Shown here piece after piece: positions 6,356-8,761 of a stretch of DNA of 8,761 nucleotides (position 1 is the first letter of the stretch; each line of letters opens with the position of its first letter). The position numbers and the translations under genes were made by a program. The DNA is from Bacteroidales bacterium (GTDB taxonomy: Bacteria; Bacteroidota; Bacteroidia; Bacteroidales; NBLH01): NCBI GenBank assembly GCA_027083715.1, contig JALWNR010000859.1, positions 1 through 8,761 on the forward strand, in the 5' to 3' direction. Under the pieces are notes generated by a model. The model worked only from the letters and a program-made list of their open reading frames with translations, had not been told where the DNA came from and searched no databases.

Positions 6356-7213
6356 CTAATCCACTTTAAGAAGTTCAACTTCAAAAATTAAGGTAGTATA
6401 TGGAGCTATAATTTTCCCATAGCCTTTTTTGCCGTATGCCAAATATGAAGGAATAATAAAAGTAGCTTTGCCTCCTTCTTTCATTTTTGAAAAGCCTTCT
6501 TCCCATCCGGCTATTACATCACCGTTTCCCAAGGTAAAACTAAAAGGCTGATTCCTTTTATAAGATGAATCGAATATTTCTCCGCTTAAAAACTTTCCGG
6601 TGTACTGAACGGTTAAAACACTGCCTGCTTGTGCTAGTTTTCCGGTACCCTCCTGTGTATTAATGTAATACAAACCGGATATAAGCGGTTCTGTATTTAT
6701 TTTATTTTCTTGCAGATAATAGTTGAGCAGCTTATCTTCATCTGTTTTTCTTTGTTCATCCAGTATTTTTTGTTCTTTCCGTACTTCTTCTTTATCCAAA
6801 ATTTTCAGTAACTCAATGTCAAAAGTTAAATATTCATCTTTTTTGATAAACCCGGGTATTTTTTCTTTGCGTGTTTTCAGGTAAAAAGAATCGGCACGGA
6901 TTTTAAATAATGCTCTTTCATCGGTTCTAAGCATTTGCAAAGCTTCATTGTAGGATGCTTTATATTTGGGTTTACGAATTTGCATTTTTATAGAACCGCC
7001 CAATTCTTTTGTGTTAAACAAAACGGAATCGCTGCTGTTGGCATATGCCATTTTTATTTCCACATAATCACCAATTTTGGGCTTTTCTCCTTGCGGATTT
7101 TCTTTGAGATATTGATATTTTAATCCGTTTTCAGCAGTATAGTAACCTTCGCTATCGCGATTACAGGCAGTGAACAGTACTGCTACTGTGATTAAAGTGA
7201 TTAATGATTTCAT
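6356..7213 (-). CDS. Lipoprotein with tandem FKBP-type domains (peptidyl-prolyl cis-trans isomerase)
   Basis: The 285-residue protein begins with a lipoprotein signal peptide whose lipobox LFTAC puts the acylated cysteine at residue 17. Residues about 42-140 form a divergent FKBP-like domain (GDYVEIKMAYANSSDSVLFNT ... FDIELLKIL) that lacks the usual aromatic active-site set. A charged, probably helical linker follows (about 140-172, KEEVRKEQKILDEQRKTDEDK). Residues about 178-284 are a canonical FKBP domain with the expected pocket residues: Y204, F214-D215, F226, V233-I234, W237, Y260 and F277. It should catalyse proline isomerisation or act as a chaperone for proteins outside the cytoplasmic membrane. 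The layout recalls GldI-like and other Bacteroidota FKBP lipoproteins, but no gliding genes are in view, so no symbol is given. It stands alone: 218 bp to the next gene downstream and 388 bp to panB upstream. Confidence 0.92.
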   Translation of the reverse strand: MKSLITLITVAVLFTACNRDSEGYYTAENGLKYQYLKENPQGEKPKIGDYVEIKMAYANSSDSVLFNTKELGGSIKMQIRKPKYKASYNEALQMLRTDERALFKIRADSFYLKTRKEKIPGFIKKDEYLTFDIELLKILDKEEVRKEQKILDEQRKTDEDKLLNYYLQENKINTEPLISGLYYINTQEGTGKLAQAGSVLTVQYTGKFLSGEIFDSSYKRNQPFSFTLGNGDVIAGWEEGFSKMKEGGKATFIIPSYLAYGKKGYGKIIAPYTTLIFEVELLKVD

Positions 7214-7250
7214 GTGTTATTTTTTACTATTTCTGTTGCCACATAGCCTG

Positions 7251-7266
7251 TTCCGCTACTGCGGAA
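7251..7266. repeat. Perfect hairpin TTCCGC-TACT-GCGGAA
   Basis: Six-base perfect arms with a four-base loop, 38 bp upstream of the FKBP start codon and so probably in its leader or promoter. It is GC-rich against an AT-rich background. It could be a protein-binding site, a leader hairpin or a palindromic repeat fragment. Confidence 0.5.
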
Positions 7267-7331
7267 GAACCGCATGATGAAAATAATCATTACTTTATGT
7301 GTTTAATAATTATTCGCAAGCTCATGAGATC

Positions 7332-7346
7332 ACTTCGTTAAGTTAT
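7332..7346 (+). repeat. Intergenic 15-bp motif, copy C (ACTTCGTTAAGTTAT)
   Basis: Third copy of ACTTCGYTAARTTAT, one base different from copy A and on the same strand, about 120 bp upstream of the FKBP start. A perfect 8-bp palindrome CTCATGAG (7321-7328) adjoins it. Confidence 0.5.
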
Positions 7347-7509
7347 TTTAATCATGCTTGTTTCATATACAACAAAAGTTTGTATTGTTAAACTGTTATA
7401 TGGCTATCGGGTTGTGTAATTATTTTGATTAACCGATAACTAATGATTTAAGCCAAAATAATCATAAAAGATTTTGCAAATTCTAATTGATTATTAATTA
7501 AGTCATTCA

Positions 7510-7535
7510 TCTGTTTTATTTTCCACCAAAACAGA
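7510..7535 (-). terminator. Possible terminator hairpin downstream of panB
   Basis: The arms TCTGTTTT (7510-7517) and AAAACAGA (7528-7535) are perfectly complementary over 8 bp with a 10-base loop, 66 bp past the panB stop codon on the minus strand. The stem is A/T-heavy and no uninterrupted T run follows, so its strength as an intrinsic terminator is doubtful. Confidence 0.3.
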
Positions 7536-7601
7536 GAACCACTAAATCGGAGTTACTCATTAGTTTTGCTCATTCTTCGCTTCTTAACGATTAATTCGGG
7601 T

Positions 7602-8417
7602 TTAATATTGCTCGTGTTCATTCGGGAAACTTACATTTTTTACATCTTTGATGTAATTCATTACGGCACCTTTTATTTCTTCCGAAAGATTATGGTAGCG
7701 ACGCAAAAAACGTGGCGAGAACTCCTGTGTAATTCCCAACATATCATGAATTACCAATACTTGTCCGTCCACCTGATGTCCCGCACCAATTCCGATTATT
7801 GGAATTTTTAGCTCTTCAGCAACCGTACCGGCAAGTTTTGCTGGAATTTTTTCCAATACCAAGCCAAAACAACCTATTTCTTCAAGCAGATGTGCATCTT
7901 CAATAAGTTTTCGGGCTTCTTCTTCGTCTCTTGCCCGTACTACATAGGTGCCAAATTTATGAATGGATTGAGGAGTAAGTCCCAGATGCCCTAAAACCGG
8001 AATACCTGCGCTAAGAATACGCTCTACCGATTCTCTGATTTCTGCACCACCTTCCAATTTAACAGCATGTGCTCCGGTTTCTTTCATAATGCGTATGGCT
8101 GCCGAAAGTGCCAGTTTTGAGTTTCCCTGATAGGATCCAAAAGGTAAATCAACCACCACTAATGCGCGATCAACCGCACGAACAACCGATGAAGCATGAT
8201 AAATCATCTCTTCCAAAGTAATGGGAATGGTGGTTTCATGTCCTGCCATTACATTTGATGCTGAATCACCTACTAAAATGACATCAATTCCTGCCTGATC
8301 AATGATTTTTGCCATGGAATAATCGTAGGCGGTAAGCATTGAAATTTTCTCACCACGCAATTTCATCTCAAAAAGTACGTGAGTGGTTACTTTTTTTATG
8401 TTTTTGTGTACTGACAT
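7602..8417 (-). CDS. panB: 3-methyl-2-oxobutanoate hydroxymethyltransferase (ketopantoate hydroxymethyltransferase)
   Basis: The 271-residue protein is a full-length PanB (the E. coli enzyme has about 264 residues). It transfers a hydroxymethyl group from 5,10-methylenetetrahydrofolate to 2-oxoisovalerate, giving ketopantoate, the first committed step to pantothenate and CoA. Conserved (beta/alpha)8-barrel motifs are visible: [18 protein letters not shown] (28-45), [15 protein letters not shown] (49-63) with metal ligand D51, [10 protein letters not shown] (87-96) with metal ligand D90, VKLEGG (119-124) with K120 and E122, GHLGLTPQS (143-151) with H144, the probable catalytic E189 in LVLEKIP, and IGIGAG (208-213). 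No panC or panD neighbour is in view, so the gene appears monocistronic. Base composition is less AT-rich than its neighbours, which fits a conserved gene. The ATG at 8417 lies about 34 bp from the predicted transcript start. Confidence 0.97.
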   Translation of the reverse strand: MSVHKNIKKVTTHVLFEMKLRGEKISMLTAYDYSMAKIIDQAGIDVILVGDSASNVMAGHETTIPITLEEMIYHASSVVRAVDRALVVVDLPFGSYQGNSKLALSAAIRIMKETGAHAVKLEGGAEIRESVERILSAGIPVLGHLGLTPQSIHKFGTYVVRARDEEEARKLIEDAHLLEEIGCFGLVLEKIPAKLAGTVAEELKIPIIGIGAGHQVDGQVLVIHDMLGITQEFSPRFLRRYHNLSEEIKGAVMNYIKDVKNVSFPNEHEQY

Positions 8418-8456
8418 TGTTATTAATTTGCCTGATTAAATATTATTTTCTCATAA

Positions 8457-8487
8457 CAAAGGTATATCTATTATTGAAAAGAACAAA
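8457..8487 (-). promoter_or_regulatory. panB: Bacteroidota housekeeping promoter of panB (TTTG-N19-TAnnTTTG)
   Basis: Reading the minus strand, TTTG (8487-8484) is followed by exactly 19 bp and then TACCTTTG (8464-8457). Both boxes match the Bacteroidota primary sigma consensus and the spacing is normal. Transcription would start near 8452, giving a leader of about 34 bases. This is the best promoter in the window. Confidence 0.75.
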
Positions 8488-8573
8488 AGGATAGGTTTAT
8501 ATAAACTCATATTTTCAATTTCGAGAGTTACTTTATAAACTTTACGAACTTTTAATTAATATTTCTGCCTTTT

Positions 8574-8591
8574 TGTCATATTTACATGACA
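8574..8591. promoter_or_regulatory. Palindrome TGTCAT-N6-ATGACA upstream of the dnaK-like gene
   Basis: Perfect 6-bp inverted arms at 8574-8579 and 8586-8591 with a 6-bp spacer, shaped like a dimeric regulator site. Its centre is about 95 bp upstream of the start predicted from the -24/-12 element, a usual place for an enhancer-binding activator. The regulator is unknown. Confidence 0.45.
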
Positions 8592-8601
8592 GTATTTAGC
8601 C

Positions 8602-8619
8602 CTGAAAAATACTTTTCAG
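8602..8619. promoter_or_regulatory. Palindrome CTGAAAA-N4-TTTTCAG upstream of the dnaK-like gene
   Basis: Perfect 7-bp arms at 8602-8608 and 8613-8619 with a 4-bp spacer, 10 bp after the previous palindrome. A half-site-like CTGAAAA recurs at about 8630. It could be a second operator, or a hairpin if the region is transcribed from further upstream. Confidence 0.45.
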
Positions 8620-8651
8620 TCAAAATTACCTGAAAAAAACAAAAAATTTCC

Positions 8652-8668
8652 TTGGCATAATGATTGAA
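8652..8668 (+). promoter_or_regulatory. Sigma-54-like -24/-12 element in front of the dnaK-like gene
   Basis: TTGGCATAATGATTGAA resembles the sigma-54 consensus TGGCACG-N4-TTGCA. The -24 GG (8654-8655) and the TTG of the -12 box have correct spacing, but the -12 GC is GA here. The expected start is near 8678, leaving a leader of about 59 bases before ATG 8737. No TAnnTTTG box faces this gene in the 319-bp gap (8418-8736), which favours an alternative promoter class. Confidence 0.45.
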
Positions 8669-8736
8669 CAAGACAGAGCGAATTTGAAAAAAGAATTAAT
8701 TAACGAAATAAATTTATAAATTAAATACTAAAACAA

Positions 8737-8761
8737 ATGGGAAAAATAATCGGTATAGATT
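8737..8761 (+). CDS. dnaK: Start of a probable DnaK (Hsp70) gene, cut by the window end
   Basis: Only eight codons are visible, MGKIIGID, beginning at ATG 8737 after an A-rich stretch. This is the usual Bacteroidota DnaK N-terminus, which continues LGTTNS and forms the first phosphate-binding loop of the Hsp70 ATPase. The gene is divergent from panB with a 319-bp spacer carrying heat-shock-like regulatory structure, which fits a chaperone gene. With eight residues, another actin-fold ATPase cannot be excluded. Confidence 0.75.

Larger units (their letters stand above)
7214..7601. other. 388-bp non-coding region between panB and the FKBP gene
   Basis: No ORF with protein-like composition is present. 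The stretch should hold the FKBP promoter, but no TAnnTTTG box is found on the minus strand. It should also hold the end of the panB transcript. It contains four notable inverted repeats: TTCCGC-N4-GCGGAA (7251-7266), the palindrome CTCATGAG (7321-7328), TATCGG-N22-CCGATA (7405-7438) and TCTGTTTT-N10-AAAACAGA (7510-7535). It also holds copy C of the 15-bp motif and two copies of AAAATAATCAT (7280-7290, 7455-7465). Confidence 0.7.

Noticed and set aside
6935..7123. Plus-strand ORF of 62 codons
   Set aside because: Antisense shadow of the N-terminal FKBP-like domain.
7566..7811. Plus-strand ORF of 81 codons
   Set aside because: Mostly antisense to the panB 3' end; no family resemblance and no promoter.

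Overview
The window looks like chromosomal DNA from a member of the Bacteroidota. It is AT-rich, Shine-Dalgarno sequences are essentially absent, and three gene fronts carry the TAnnTTTG -7 element typical of that phylum. The protein families fit as well: a large Bacteroidota-style ABC protein, a short DUF721 protein, a lipoprotein FKBP and a stand-alone NadR-type kinase next to PnuC. Genus and species cannot be read from the sequence. All complete genes lie on the minus strand; only the two truncated genes at the edges are on the plus strand.

Left part (1-1717): the C-terminal end of a plus-strand membrane protein, probably an ABC-2-type ATPase/permease, meets tail-to-tail, one base apart, a minus-strand pair encoding a SiaB-family GHKL protein kinase and its SiaC-family (DUF1987) phospho-target. 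The phospho-acceptor is at Thr68, as in Pseudomonas SiaC. No SiaA phosphatase or SiaD diguanylate cyclase gene is in view.

Middle (1718-6355): a THUMP-domain RlmL-like RNA methyltransferase stands downstream of a tight four-gene minus-strand operon, transcribed in the order DUF721 protein, S41 C-terminal processing peptidase, PnuC, nicotinamide riboside kinase. Spacings in the operon are 15 bp, 11 bp and a 17-bp overlap. PnuC and the kinase form an NAD-precursor import-and-trap unit: the transporter lets nicotinamide riboside in and the kinase phosphorylates it to NMN.

Right part (6356-8761): a lipoprotein with one degenerate and one intact FKBP domain, then a 388-bp non-coding stretch rich in small inverted repeats, then panB (first committed step of pantothenate synthesis) behind a near-perfect Bacteroidota promoter. 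A divergent 319-bp spacer leads to the first eight codons of a plus-strand gene that reads like dnaK. That spacer has no TAnnTTTG box facing dnaK. It does have a -24/-12 (sigma-54-like) element and two perfect palindromes upstream of it, the most interesting regulatory signal in the window.

A second theme is intergenic repeats. A 15-bp motif (ACTTCGYTAARTTAT) recurs in the same orientation upstream of three minus-strand genes. Two of the three copies have GC-richer hairpins just beyond them, and the third has hairpins on both sides. No tRNA, rRNA, CRISPR array, transposase or prophage gene was seen.
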